Assembly (NCBI GenBank): GCA_025937235.1
Contig: JAICRU010000008.1
Span: forward strand, 1-59,232
Direction: 5' to 3'
Source: Acidimicrobiia bacterium
GTDB taxonomy: Bacteria > Actinomycetota > Acidimicrobiia > Spongiisociales > ZC4RG35
Length of the DNA: 59,232 nucleotides
Shown here: one piece after another, positions 18,902-28,384 of the stretch
Position numbering within the stretch: position 1 is the first letter of the stretch
Layout of the letters: each line of letters starts with the position of its first letter
Translations under genes and position numbers: made by a program
Notes under the pieces: generated by a model
Told to the model about the DNA's origin: nothing
The model's database searches: none
Seen by the model: the letters and a program-made list of their open reading frames with translations, nothing else

Positions 18902-20554
18902 ATGGAACTGGTGGAGACGGTGAGAGAGGCGGTGATCGGGAAGGACACCGCGGTGCACACCCCATTCGGCCTGCGCCGGGTGACCTACGCCGACTACACC
19001 GCTTCGGGCCGGTCATTGGCCATCATCGAGGACTTCATCCGGGAACAGGTGCTCCCCCTCTATGCCAACACTCACACCGAGACCTCGGGCACCGGTCTGC
19101 AGACCACCCGATTCCGGGAGGAGGCGAGGGAGATCATCCGCGCCGCCGTGGGAGCGAGCCGGGAGGAGCACGCCGTCATCTTCGCCGGGAGCGGCTCCAC
19201 CGGCGCCGTCGATCGATTGGTCGGTCTTCTCGGCATCCGAATCCCGAGAGGCCTGAACGAGGCATACCGCCTGGAAGAGTCGATCCCCGAAGCAGAGCGG
19301 CCGGTGGTCTTCGTCGGCCCCTACGAGCACCATTCCAACGAGCTTCCCTGGCGGGAGTCGATCGCCGACGTCATCGAGATCAGAGAGGATGCCGACGGCC
19401 ACATCGACCTCTCCGAGCTGGAGGCGAAGCTGGTCGAGCAGGCCGGGCGACCCCTGCTCATCGGGTCCTTCTCGGCTGCCTCGAACGTGACCGGGATCAT
19501 CTCTGACACCTCGGCCATCGCCCGTCTGCTCCACGAGCACGGCGCATTGTCATTCTGGGACTTCGCCGCGTCGGCCCCGTATCTGGAGATCGACGTGGGC
19601 TCCTCGTCGAGCGGCGAATACCTGGACGCCATCTTCCTCTCGCCCCACAAGCTCATCGGGGGGCCGGGCACGCCCGGTGTCTTGGTGATCCGGCGCGACC
19701 TCCTGCGCAACGAGGTCCCCGTCGTCCCGGGCGGGGGCACTGTCTCCTACGTCTCTCCCGATCATCATCTCTATGTCACCGATCCCGAGCACCGAGAAGA
19801 GGGCGGCACCCCGGCGATCATCGAATCGATCCGCGCCGGCCTCGCCTTTCGGTTGAAGGATGCCGTCGGAGTGGAGACCATCCGCCACCTGGAGCACGAA
19901 TTCATCCGCCGCGCCATCGAGTCGTGGTCACGCAACCCCAGCATCGAGATCCTGGGGAACCCCGAGGCGGAGCGTCTGTCCATAGTCAGCTTCGTCATCC
20001 GTCACGGCGACCGCACCCTCCATCACAACTTCGTGGTGGCGGTCCTGAACGACGTCTTCGGGATCCAGGCTCGGGGCGGGTGCTCGTGCGCCGGTCCCTA
20101 CGGCCACCGTCTTCTCGGCATCGACCTGGAGACGAGCGCGCGCATCGAAGAGCTCGTGGCCGACGGATGCGAGGTGATCAAACCGGGCTGGGTCAGGGTG
20201 AACTTCAACTACTTCATCGCCGAGGAGGAGTTCGCCTACATCCTGGAGGCGGTCCACCTCGTCGCCGATCAGGGATGGCGGCTTCTCCCCCAGTACGGAT
20301 ACGAGCCGGGGACGGCACTGTGGCGCCATCGCGACGGCCTGCCCAGACCACCCACCTCGCTGAGCGACCTCGACTTTGCCGGCAATGGAGCGGAACCACC
20401 GCTGACGGCACCCTTGGGCGATCTCGACTCCTATCTGGCAGCGGCGAAGCGAATCCTGGCGGAGGAGCCGGACACCGCCATTGCGACGCCCGACCTGGGA
20501 GCGGCGGCGGAGGGTCTCCGCTGGTTTCCCAACCCGGCGGAATCACAAATATGA
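18902..20554 (+). CDS. Class V aminotransferase-fold PLP-dependent enzyme (cysteine desulfurase-like)
   Basis: RRVTYADYTASGRSL...LYANTHTETSGTGLQTTRFREEAREIIRAAVGA...SFWDFAASAPYLEID...FLSPHKLIGGPGTPGVLV. Confidence 0.92.
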   Translation: MELVETVREAVIGKDTAVHTPFGLRRVTYADYTASGRSLAIIEDFIREQVLPLYANTHTETSGTGLQTTRFREEAREIIRAAVGASREEHAVIFAGSGSTGAVDRLVGLLGIRIPRGLNEAYRLEESIPEAERPVVFVGPYEHHSNELPWRESIADVIEIREDADGHIDLSELEAKLVEQAGRPLLIGSFSAASNVTGIISDTSAIARLLHEHGALSFWDFAASAPYLEIDVGSSSSGEYLDAIFLSPHKLIGGPGTPGVLVIRRDLLRNEVPVVPGGGTVSYVSPDHHLYVTDPEHREEGGTPAIIESIRAGLAFRLKDAVGVETIRHLEHEFIRRAIESWSRNPSIEILGNPEAERLSIVSFVIRHGDRTLHHNFVVAVLNDVFGIQARGGCSCAGPYGHRLLGIDLETSARIEELVADGCEVIKPGWVRVNFNYFIAEEEFAYILEAVHLVADQGWRLLPQYGYEPGTALWRHRDGLPRPPTSLSDLDFAGNGAEPPLTAPLGDLDSYLAAAKRILAEEPDTAIATPDLGAAAEGLRWFPNPAESQI

Positions 20555-21030
20555 CCGAGGCCATGGAAAATCCGGCAGATGCCGACCTGGCGATCTGGCA
20601 TCACACCTTCGCCCCTCGAGCCTTCAACGAGGCCTGGGCCCTGCTCGATCTCGCCGACCCCAACCGTGAGGACGAGGAGGCGATGCTGGCCGCCGCGTTC
20701 GCCCAGCGTTATCACTGGTACCAGGTCGGTACCCCCCGCAATCAGGCCATCGCCGACTGGCAAGTCTCCCGGGTGGCTGCAGTGCTCGGGTACGCCGATC
20801 TCGCCCTCCGCTTCGGGGAGCGATCGCTGGCGATCTGCCTCGACCACGACCTGGACGCTTTTGTCACCGGTTTCGCCCACGAGGCCATCGCCCGGGCCGC
20901 GGCCGAAGTCGACGACATCGAGATGTTCACCCAGCACCTCGAGGCAGCCAAGGAGAAGCTGACCGAGATCGAGGACCCCGGAGAGCGCGACACCCTGGAG
21001 GCCGATCTGGCCGAGATGTCGGAGAGATGA
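20551..21030 (+). CDS. Conserved hypothetical helical protein
   Basis: ATGA overlap with aminotransferase; MTEAMENPADADLAIWHHTFAPRAFNEAWALLDLADPNREDEEAMLAAAFAQRYHW. Confidence 0.78.
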   Translation: MTEAMENPADADLAIWHHTFAPRAFNEAWALLDLADPNREDEEAMLAAAFAQRYHWYQVGTPRNQAIADWQVSRVAAVLGYADLALRFGERSLAICLDHDLDAFVTGFAHEAIARAAAEVDDIEMFTQHLEAAKEKLTEIEDPGERDTLEADLAEMSER

Positions 21031-21057
21031 GATTCTCGCTCTCCGTCCTGCGTCGCG

Positions 21058-22623
21058 TCATTTGTACCAGGGCAGGCGCTTGAACACCCTGGTGAGCGTC
21101 TCGACCATCCGGGTGTAACGCTCCGGGGCGATCCCACCAAAAGGCGAATAGGCCGGGATGAGCCGTTGTATGGCGACGGTCTGTGGCTCGGTGAACTTGA
21201 GGATCCCGTCCAGCCCATGACGTCGCCCCAACCCTGAGGACTTCATCCCCCCCATCGGGGCGTCGTGTGAGCCCCAGCTCGCCACGAGGCCGTCGTTCAC
21301 GGTGACAGAGCCCGCCTCCAGTTCGACCGCTATGTCGACCGCCTTGCCGGTGTCGGAGGTCCACAGGCTGAAATGAAGCCCGAACTCCGAATCATTCGAT
21401 CTCTCGATCGCCTCGGAGAGCTCGGAATAGCCGTAGATGGCGATGACCGGGCCAAAGGTCTCCTCACGACACATCGCCATCTCCTCGGTGACCCCGGTGA
21501 GGATCGTCGGTGCGTAGAAGAGCGGTCCGACCTCGGGGCGGGGCTTGCCGCCGGTGAGGACGTTGGCACCCTTGGCCACGGCATCGTCGACGTGGGCCTG
21601 AACCCGGTCCAGGTGCTCCTGATCGATCAGGGAGCTGAGCTCGCTCGAGAAGTCGAATCCCGAAGTGATCGAAAGCCCGGCGACGTGTTCGGTCAGGTTT
21701 CGGGTGAGCTCCTCCGCGATCGAGTCATGGACGTAGACCCGCTCCATCGAGACACAGGTCTGTCCGCCATTGGCAAAGCTCCCTGCGGCCAGCTCTCGCA
21801 CGGTCCTCCCGATGTCGGCGTCGGGGAGGACGATGGCGGCGTTCTTCCCGCCCAGCTCCATGGAACAGCCGATGAGACGGCGCCCAGCCATTTCGCCGAT
21901 GAGCCGTCCCACTTCGGTGGAGCCGGTGAACATCACGTAGTCGACCGAATCGACGAACACCTCCCCGATCGGCTCCCCGGCGCCGGTGAGCACCTGGATC
22001 AGCCCTTCCGGCACCCCCGCTTCTTCGAGAAGTCGAGCGCCGAGCAAGGCCGAGAAGGGGGTGTTGCCGTCGGGCTTGATGAGCACCGCGTTGCCGGTGG
22101 CCAGAGCCGCGATGGCGTCGCTGATGGCCAGCATGAATGGGTAGTTCCAGGGGCTGATGAAGCCCACGACGCCCTTGGCGTGTCTGAACTCGAGCGTCTT
22201 GGTGAAGAGAGGCATGGCCCCCTGGCGACGGCGCCGCCTGGTGGCGCCGGGTGTCACATTGGCGATGTATCGGGTGACTCCGATGGTGTCGACGACCTCT
22301 TTCCAGGCATCCATTCGGGCCTTGCCCCCCTCCAGCTGGACGAGGTCGGTCACCTCGTCCACGTGGTCGAGGAGCAGGTCGTGGAAGCCCAGCAGGATCC
22401 GGGCACGCCTCTCGGCTCCCAGCGCCTCCCATGCCGACTGGGCCGCCCGAGCCTCGATGGCGGCCGCGCGGACATCGTCCTCGGTCGCCTGTGGGACCCG
22501 TCCGATCACATCCAGGGTGAACGGCGCCACGACCTCGATCGGTGTGCGCCCCTCGTGCCGGCACCGCGCCTCGAGCTCCCGCAGGAGGGGGGCCATCGTC
22601 GCGGCTTTCTCCTGCCTACCCAT
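21058..22623 (-). CDS. NAD(P)-dependent aldehyde dehydrogenase
   Basis: GVVGFISPWNYPFMLAISDAIAALATGNAVLIKPDGNTP, FTGSTEVGRLI, MELGGKNAAIVLPDAD, GQTCVSMERVYV. Confidence 0.95.
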   Translation of the reverse strand: MGRQEKAATMAPLLRELEARCRHEGRTPIEVVAPFTLDVIGRVPQATEDDVRAAAIEARAAQSAWEALGAERRARILLGFHDLLLDHVDEVTDLVQLEGGKARMDAWKEVVDTIGVTRYIANVTPGATRRRRRQGAMPLFTKTLEFRHAKGVVGFISPWNYPFMLAISDAIAALATGNAVLIKPDGNTPFSALLGARLLEEAGVPEGLIQVLTGAGEPIGEVFVDSVDYVMFTGSTEVGRLIGEMAGRRLIGCSMELGGKNAAIVLPDADIGRTVRELAAGSFANGGQTCVSMERVYVHDSIAEELTRNLTEHVAGLSITSGFDFSSELSSLIDQEHLDRVQAHVDDAVAKGANVLTGGKPRPEVGPLFYAPTILTGVTEEMAMCREETFGPVIAIYGYSELSEAIERSNDSEFGLHFSLWTSDTGKAVDIAVELEAGSVTVNDGLVASWGSHDAPMGGMKSSGLGRRHGLDGILKFTEPQTVAIQRLIPAYSPFGGIAPERYTRMVETLTRVFKRLPWYK

Positions 22624-22694
22624 GACCGAACCGTACCGGTGTGACACGATCACGTCGTAGCCTGGGACAGCCCAACCGGAGAGCGAGGAGCCAA

Positions 22695-23081
22695 ATGACC
22701 GACGTGAGTGCCTGGGTGGAGACGTATCGACAGGCGTGGGAGGAGAGCGACGCCGCCAAGGCGGCGGGCCTCTTCACCGAAGACGCCACATATCGCTCGA
22801 ACATCTTCGAGGAGCCTCATTCCGGTCACGAGGGGATCGTCGCCTATTGGACCTCGGTGACCTCGACGCAGAGCGACATCCAGGTGCGGATGGGTAGGCC
22901 CATAGTGGACGGCCAACGGGTGTCGGTCGAGTTCTGGACGACGATGAACAACGAGGGCGCCGACGTGACCCTGCCCGGGTGCCTGCTCCTCGACTTCGCC
23001 GACGACGGCCGGTGCCGCCGCCTCCACGAGTACTACGAATTCATGACCGGGAGGCTCGACCCGCCCGAGGAATGGGGCTGA
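22695..23081 (+). CDS. SnoaL/NTF2-like fold protein
   Basis: WVETYRQAWEESDAAKAAGLFTEDATYRSNIFEEPHSGHEGIVAYW. Confidence 0.82.
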   Translation: MTDVSAWVETYRQAWEESDAAKAAGLFTEDATYRSNIFEEPHSGHEGIVAYWTSVTSTQSDIQVRMGRPIVDGQRVSVEFWTTMNNEGADVTLPGCLLLDFADDGRCRRLHEYYEFMTGRLDPPEEWG

Positions 23082-23103
23082 CACTCACCTAGGCTCGACC
23101 GGG

Positions 23104-24915
23104 ATGAGCAGGCCCATCGAGGACTACGCCATCATCGGCGACACCGAGACCGCGGCCTTGGTCAGCCGGGACGGCTCGATCGACTGGCTCTGCCTGCCCC
23201 GCTTCGACTCCGGTGCCTGCCTCGCCTCCCTCCTCGGTGACGAGGGCAACGGGCGCTGGCGGATCGCCCCGGCCGGAGCCCTGAAGCGTGTCAGAAGGCA
23301 GTACCGACCCGGCACGCTGGTCTTGGAGACGGAGATGGCAGCCGATGGCGGCACGGTCCGCGTCGTCGACCTCATGCCGATCCGCGGCCGCGGGGACCGC
23401 AACAACGCCGATGTCGTTCGAGTCGTCGAGGGCATCAGTGGAACGGTGCAGATGCGGATGGACCTCACCATCCGCTTCGACTACGGCCACCTGGTCCCTT
23501 GGGCGACGCGGCTGGACGGGAGACTCCAGGCGGTGGGTGGCCCGGACGCCCTCACCCTCGAAACACCGATGGAGCACCATGGAGAGGACCTGAGCACCGT
23601 GGCCGAATTCAAGGTGAGCAAGGGCGACCGGGTCCCGTTCGTGCTCACCTGGCACCCCTCGCATCGGCCCCCGCCCGACCATGTCGAGGTCGAACAGGCT
23701 GTGGAGGACACCGAGAAGTGGTGGCGTGAGTGGACCGATGCCAACACATACCGCGGCGACTGGGAGGAGGCCGTGGACCGCTCCCTGATCACCCTGAAGG
23801 CCCTCACGTATGCGCCCACAGGAGGCATCGTCGCCGCGCCCACCACCTCCCTGCCAGAAGTCATCGGCGGCGAACGTAACTGGGACTATCGATACGTGTG
23901 GCTTCGTGACGCCACCTTCACCCTCGATACTTTCATGACGGCGGGGCACAGGCAGGAGGCCCTGGCCTGGCGTGACTGGCTACTCCGGGCCGTGGCAGGG
24001 GACCCGGAGGATCTCCAGATCATGTACGGGGTGGCCGGGGAGCGCCGCCTCCCCGAGATGGAGCTGGATTGGCTGGCAGGCTACGAGGGCTCCCGGCCGG
24101 TCCGCATCGGGAATGCCGCCCATTCCCAACTTCAGGTGGACGTCTATGGCGAGCTCATGGATGCCATCTACGTCGCCCGGCGGATGGGGATGGACCACGA
24201 GGCCACCATCTGGGACCTGCAGAAGCTCCTCCTCGAGAATCTCGAGGGGAAATGGGCCCGTCCCGATCATGGCCTCTGGGAGATCCGGGGCGAGTCCCAG
24301 GACTTCACCCATTCCCGGCTGATGAGCTGGGTTGCCTACGACCGGGCGGTGAAATGCGCCGAGCAATGGGACTTCGACGGGCCGATCGACCACTGGAGGG
24401 GCCTACGCCAACGTATCCGGGACGAGATCGAAGAAAAGGGCTACGAATCGGAGCGCAACACCTTCACCCAATCCTTCGGGTCGAAGGCGCTCGATGCAGC
24501 GTTGTTGCTGATCCCCCAGGTCGGGTTCCTCCCGCCCGACGATAAACGCGTCGTCGGCACCATCGAAGCCATCGAGCGTGAGCTGTCTATCGACGACTGC
24601 CTCATCCGTCGCTACGACACCGAAGAGACCGACGACGGGCTTCGAGGTGAAGAGGGGGCCTTCCTTCTCTGCTCGTTCTGGATGGTTGACGCCCTCAGCC
24701 TGATCGGTCGAGCCGACGACGCTCGGCGGCGATTCGAGGGCTTACTCTCATTGCGCAACGATGTGGGCCTGCTCGCCGAGGAGTACGACGTCACTGCGAA
24801 GCGAATGGTGGGCAACTTCCCGCAGGCATTCAGCCACCTCGGCCTCATCGACTCCGCCTACAACCTCGCCTCCGAGGCCGACGGACCTGCCCGGCACCGG
24901 GCAGCGAATTCGTGA
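23104..24915 (+). CDS. Glycoside hydrolase family 15 protein (glucoamylase/trehalase-like)
   Basis: MSRPIEDYAIIGDTETAALVSRDGSIDWLCLPRFDSGACLASLLG; GGERNWDYRYVWLRDATFTLDTFM; LLAEEYD. Confidence 0.95.
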   Translation: MSRPIEDYAIIGDTETAALVSRDGSIDWLCLPRFDSGACLASLLGDEGNGRWRIAPAGALKRVRRQYRPGTLVLETEMAADGGTVRVVDLMPIRGRGDRNNADVVRVVEGISGTVQMRMDLTIRFDYGHLVPWATRLDGRLQAVGGPDALTLETPMEHHGEDLSTVAEFKVSKGDRVPFVLTWHPSHRPPPDHVEVEQAVEDTEKWWREWTDANTYRGDWEEAVDRSLITLKALTYAPTGGIVAAPTTSLPEVIGGERNWDYRYVWLRDATFTLDTFMTAGHRQEALAWRDWLLRAVAGDPEDLQIMYGVAGERRLPEMELDWLAGYEGSRPVRIGNAAHSQLQVDVYGELMDAIYVARRMGMDHEATIWDLQKLLLENLEGKWARPDHGLWEIRGESQDFTHSRLMSWVAYDRAVKCAEQWDFDGPIDHWRGLRQRIRDEIEEKGYESERNTFTQSFGSKALDAALLLIPQVGFLPPDDKRVVGTIEAIERELSIDDCLIRRYDTEETDDGLRGEEGAFLLCSFWMVDALSLIGRADDARRRFEGLLSLRNDVGLLAEEYDVTAKRMVGNFPQAFSHLGLIDSAYNLASEADGPARHRAANS

Positions 24916-25973
24916 TAGCAGTCTGCATCGAGCCGGGATCCTCCGACTCGCTACGCCTGGAGGACCGGACCGAGCCTGCGCCCGGCCCGGGTGACTTGCT
25001 GGTCGAAGTGCTGGCGGTCGGCATCTGCGGCACGGACCACGAGATCATCGAGGGTGACTTCGGCCACCCGCCTCCTGGGCGGGACCGTCTCGTCCTCGGT
25101 CACGAGGCAGTGGCCCGTGTCCTAGGCACACCGGAGGGAAGCCGATTCGAGGTCGGCGACTTGGTGGCGCCCATCGTCCGCCGGCCAGATCCACTTCCGT
25201 GCCCGCCCTGCGCGGTCGGAGAGTGGGACATGTGCCAGAACGGCCGATTCGCTGAAGCGGGGATACGCGGGCTCGACGGCTACGCAACAGAACGGCTGGC
25301 CCTGCCCGAGGAGTTCGCCGTGCCGGTCGTGGCCGCCACCGGGGCTCTCGGGGTATTGGTCGAGCCGGCCAGCGTCGTGGCCAAGGCATGGGAGCACATC
25401 CTCCACATCGGTGCCAGAGCCGTCTGGGAGCCCAAGACGGCCCTGGTGACCGGGGCGGGGCCGATCGGGCTCCTCGCCGCCCTGTTCGCCCTCGACCACT
25501 GCGAACAGGTCTACGTCCTCGACCGGGTGGCCGACGGGACCAAGCCGGCATTGGTCGGCGACCTGGGCGCCATCTACCAGCATGAGGGGCTGACCGCCAT
25601 CGACCAGCGGTTCGACGTGGTCATCGAGTGCACCGGTGACACCGGTTTGATGCTGGAGGCCCCGGAGAAGACCCGGCCCAACGGAATCGTCTGCCTGGCC
25701 GGGGTAGCCGGGGAGGGCAGCTCCGGAGCGGCCGGCTTCGCCCGCGACATGGTCTTGGAGAATCGGACCATGTTCGGGACGGTGAACGCCAACCGGCGGC
25801 ACTACGAGCAGGCCGCCCGTGTCCTGGCTGCCGCCGATCACTCATGGCTGGAGCGGATGATCGACCGGCGTGTGCCGATCGACGATTGGCGGGACGCTTT
25901 TCGGCGCGAGCCCGATGCCGTGAAGACAGTGATCGAGTTCCTCCCACCGGGCTCTCCGAGTGCCGCGTCGTAA
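24912..25973 (+). CDS. Glucose 1-dehydrogenase-like zinc-dependent MDR dehydrogenase
   Basis: GTGA overlap with GH15; VGICGTDHEIIEGDFG, RLVLGHEAVARVLG, VTGAGPIGLLAALFALD. Confidence 0.88.
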   Translation: MIAVCIEPGSSDSLRLEDRTEPAPGPGDLLVEVLAVGICGTDHEIIEGDFGHPPPGRDRLVLGHEAVARVLGTPEGSRFEVGDLVAPIVRRPDPLPCPPCAVGEWDMCQNGRFAEAGIRGLDGYATERLALPEEFAVPVVAATGALGVLVEPASVVAKAWEHILHIGARAVWEPKTALVTGAGPIGLLAALFALDHCEQVYVLDRVADGTKPALVGDLGAIYQHEGLTAIDQRFDVVIECTGDTGLMLEAPEKTRPNGIVCLAGVAGEGSSGAAGFARDMVLENRTMFGTVNANRRHYEQAARVLAAADHSWLERMIDRRVPIDDWRDAFRREPDAVKTVIEFLPPGSPSAAS

Positions 25974-26595
25974 CCGGGTCGACCCATTGGGTGACCTCCA
26001 CGCCGTCCCTCATCGGGGTCTGTTCACCGGCAACCGGGGCTGTCTAGTCGACGACCACGGTCAGATAGCCCGTCATCATCGCGGTGACCTCTGGATCACA
26101 TGTGTCACCGAATATCGAGGCTGGCAACATCCGGTGGATGCCCCGGGGACATGGACCCCGCTCTTCTTCCTCGACGATGCGGTCGCGTTGGCGGCCGGTC
26201 ATCGTCCTTGTGGGTTGTGCCGGCGCTCCGATTACGCCCGATATCGGGAGGCGGTCTCCCGAGCACGAGCCGAGCCTCCTCCGGGCGCTGCCCGGTTGAA
26301 CCGGCTCCTGGCAACGGAACGGCTCCGGCCCGGTCGTGGCCTGGAGCGCGCTGCCGACCGCATCACCTGGACAGCCTCACCTGGGCTACTCCCACCGGGA
26401 ACGATCATCGTTGACTCCGGTCGCAACCCCTCGTTGGTGATCGACGATCGCCTGATGTCGTTCGACTTCTCGGGCTGGGCCGATCCCAGACCCATGCCCC
26501 ACGGCGAAACCGTGGAGGTGCTCACCCCACCCACCTCCGTCGCTGCCATGCAATATGGCTTCGAGCCGGTCTTGCACCCATCGGCCACGATGTAA
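25960..26595 (+). CDS. Conserved hypothetical with Ada-like Cys-rich motif
   Basis: RVDPLGDLHAVPHRGLFTGNRGCLVDD...WITCVTEYRGW...FFLDDAVALAAGHRPCGLCRRSDYARYREAV; 14-nt overlap with upstream gene. Confidence 0.78.
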   Translation: MPRRNRVDPLGDLHAVPHRGLFTGNRGCLVDDHGQIARHHRGDLWITCVTEYRGWQHPVDAPGTWTPLFFLDDAVALAAGHRPCGLCRRSDYARYREAVSRARAEPPPGAARLNRLLATERLRPGRGLERAADRITWTASPGLLPPGTIIVDSGRNPSLVIDDRLMSFDFSGWADPRPMPHGETVEVLTPPTSVAAMQYGFEPVLHPSATM

Positions 26596-26641
26596 TTCCA
26601 CGAGCCGAAGCTGCCCTTCGGGATACCGTCTGGCCCAGCCC

Positions 26642-28384
26642 ATGACTGCCCAGGCCCCGTCCTACCGCGCCACACTCACCACCTACCTCCGCCCGCTGCG
26701 GGGCCGGGTGGCCGTGCTGGGCGTGCTGCTGCTCGGCTCGATTGGGCTGCAACTGGTGATACCGCTCATCCTGGCCGACTTCATCGACACCGCGATCAGC
26801 GGGTCAGCCGTAGCCGGGCTCACCACCGCCGGGATCGCCTATCTGGTTGCAGGGATCCTCAACCAATTTCTCGACGCCGGTGCCTCCTATCTGGGCACGG
26901 ACATCGGCTGGAGCGCGACGAACCGTCTCCGTGAGGAGCTGACCGAACATCTCTTCACTCTCGACATGGGGTTCCACAACGACACGACTCCCGGCGAGAT
27001 GATCGAACGGGTCGACGGCGACGTCACCGCCCTCTCCGAGTTCATCTCCAGGTTCCTGGTCAGGCTGATCGCAGCCGCCATCCTGCTCACCGGTGTGATC
27101 GTGGTCTGCTGGCTGGAGACGCCTGCGATGGGGCTGACGATCACCATTTACGTGATCGGGGTCGTCCTCTTCCTCGTCCGTCTCCGGTCGATCGCGGTCG
27201 CGGCTGCCGAAGAGGAGCGGGAGACGTCGGCCCGGCTCTACGGCTTCATCGAGGAGCGGCTCGCCGGGGTCGATGACATACGCTCGCTCGGCGCCGGTCG
27301 ATTCACCATGAATCGGTTCGTGCCGGTGATGCGGGACTTTTACACCCGGACCACCCACGCCTGGCGCAAGAGGATCCTGGTCTGGGTCTCGGCCAACACC
27401 GCGTTCTGGGCGGGCGATGCCCTCGCCCTGATCGTCGGTGTGTGGCTCACCCTGAACGGCACCATCTCAGTGGGCACGGCCTTCCTGATCCTCCAGTACG
27501 TCCAGTTGGTGCGTCGGCCGATCGAGCAAGTCACACAGGAGCTCCAGGAGCTGCAGAAGGCAGCAGGCGGAATCGTTCGCATCGATCATCTCCGGCGTCT
27601 CCGGACCTCGATCTCCGACGGCGACGAAGTGCTCCCCCCCGGTGCACTCGCCATCGAGTTCGATCGTGTCTCCTTCGCCTATGAGGACCGCGGAGTGCTC
27701 GACGATGTCAGCTTCACCCTGGCGCCCGGCCGCTCGCTCGGGCTGTTGGGTCGGACCGGGGGTGGCAAGACAACCATCACCCGTCTCATCGCCCGGCTCT
27801 ACGACCCGGACCATGGCGTGGTCCGCCTCGGGGGGCACGATCTGCGGAGTGTCCACTCTGCGTCGTTGCGGGAGTCGGTCGGCGTCGTCACCCAGGACGT
27901 GCAGTTGTTCGAGGCCACGATCAAGGACAATTTGACCTTCTTCGAGGAGCAAGCGGATGCCGAGATCTACGACGTGCTCGAAGCCGTCGGGCTGGGGGAT
28001 TGGATCCGGAGAATCGGGCTCGATAGTCAGCTCGGGCCTGGTGGCCAGGGTCTGTCCGCAGGAGAGCAACAGCTGCTCGCTTTTGCCCGCGTCTTCCTCC
28101 AGGACCCGGGCGTGGTGATACTCGACGAGCCGTCATCACGTCTCGACCCAGTGACCGAGGCTCTACTCGCCACGGCCACGGAGCGCCTTTACGCCGGCCG
28201 TACCGTGGTGATCATCGCCCACCGATTGGAGACGGTCCGTCTCGCCGACGAGATCATGGTGGTGGATGCCGGTCGAATCGTCGAGCATGGGCCCCGCCAT
28301 GAGCTGGCAGCCGATCCCGGCACGCGTTATTCAGCGCTGCTGGCCGCGGGCAGGGGCGACATCCTGGGAGACACCCGGCCATGA
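26642..28384 (+). CDS. ABC exporter half-transporter (TMD-NBD)
   Basis: Six TM segments; GRTGGGKTTITR, GLSAGEQQLLAFAR, VVILDEPSSRLDP. Confidence 0.95.
   Translation: MTAQAPSYRATLTTYLRPLRGRVAVLGVLLLGSIGLQLVIPLILADFIDTAISGSAVAGLTTAGIAYLVAGILNQFLDAGASYLGTDIGWSATNRLREELTEHLFTLDMGFHNDTTPGEMIERVDGDVTALSEFISRFLVRLIAAAILLTGVIVVCWLETPAMGLTITIYVIGVVLFLVRLRSIAVAAAEEERETSARLYGFIEERLAGVDDIRSLGAGRFTMNRFVPVMRDFYTRTTHAWRKRILVWVSANTAFWAGDALALIVGVWLTLNGTISVGTAFLILQYVQLVRRPIEQVTQELQELQKAAGGIVRIDHLRRLRTSISDGDEVLPPGALAIEFDRVSFAYEDRGVLDDVSFTLAPGRSLGLLGRTGGGKTTITRLIARLYDPDHGVVRLGGHDLRSVHSASLRESVGVVTQDVQLFEATIKDNLTFFEEQADAEIYDVLEAVGLGDWIRRIGLDSQLGPGGQGLSAGEQQLLAFARVFLQDPGVVILDEPSSRLDPVTEALLATATERLYAGRTVVIIAHRLETVRLADEIMVVDAGRIVEHGPRHELAADPGTRYSALLAAGRGDILGDTRP

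Noticed and set aside
17896-19506. 536-aa + ORF
   Set aside because: Antisense of the LigD-type polymerase gene and an out-of-frame read of the aminotransferase; ends in Arg-rich nonsense.
21373-22644. 423-aa + ORF
   Set aside because: Shadow ORF of aldehyde dehydrogenase.
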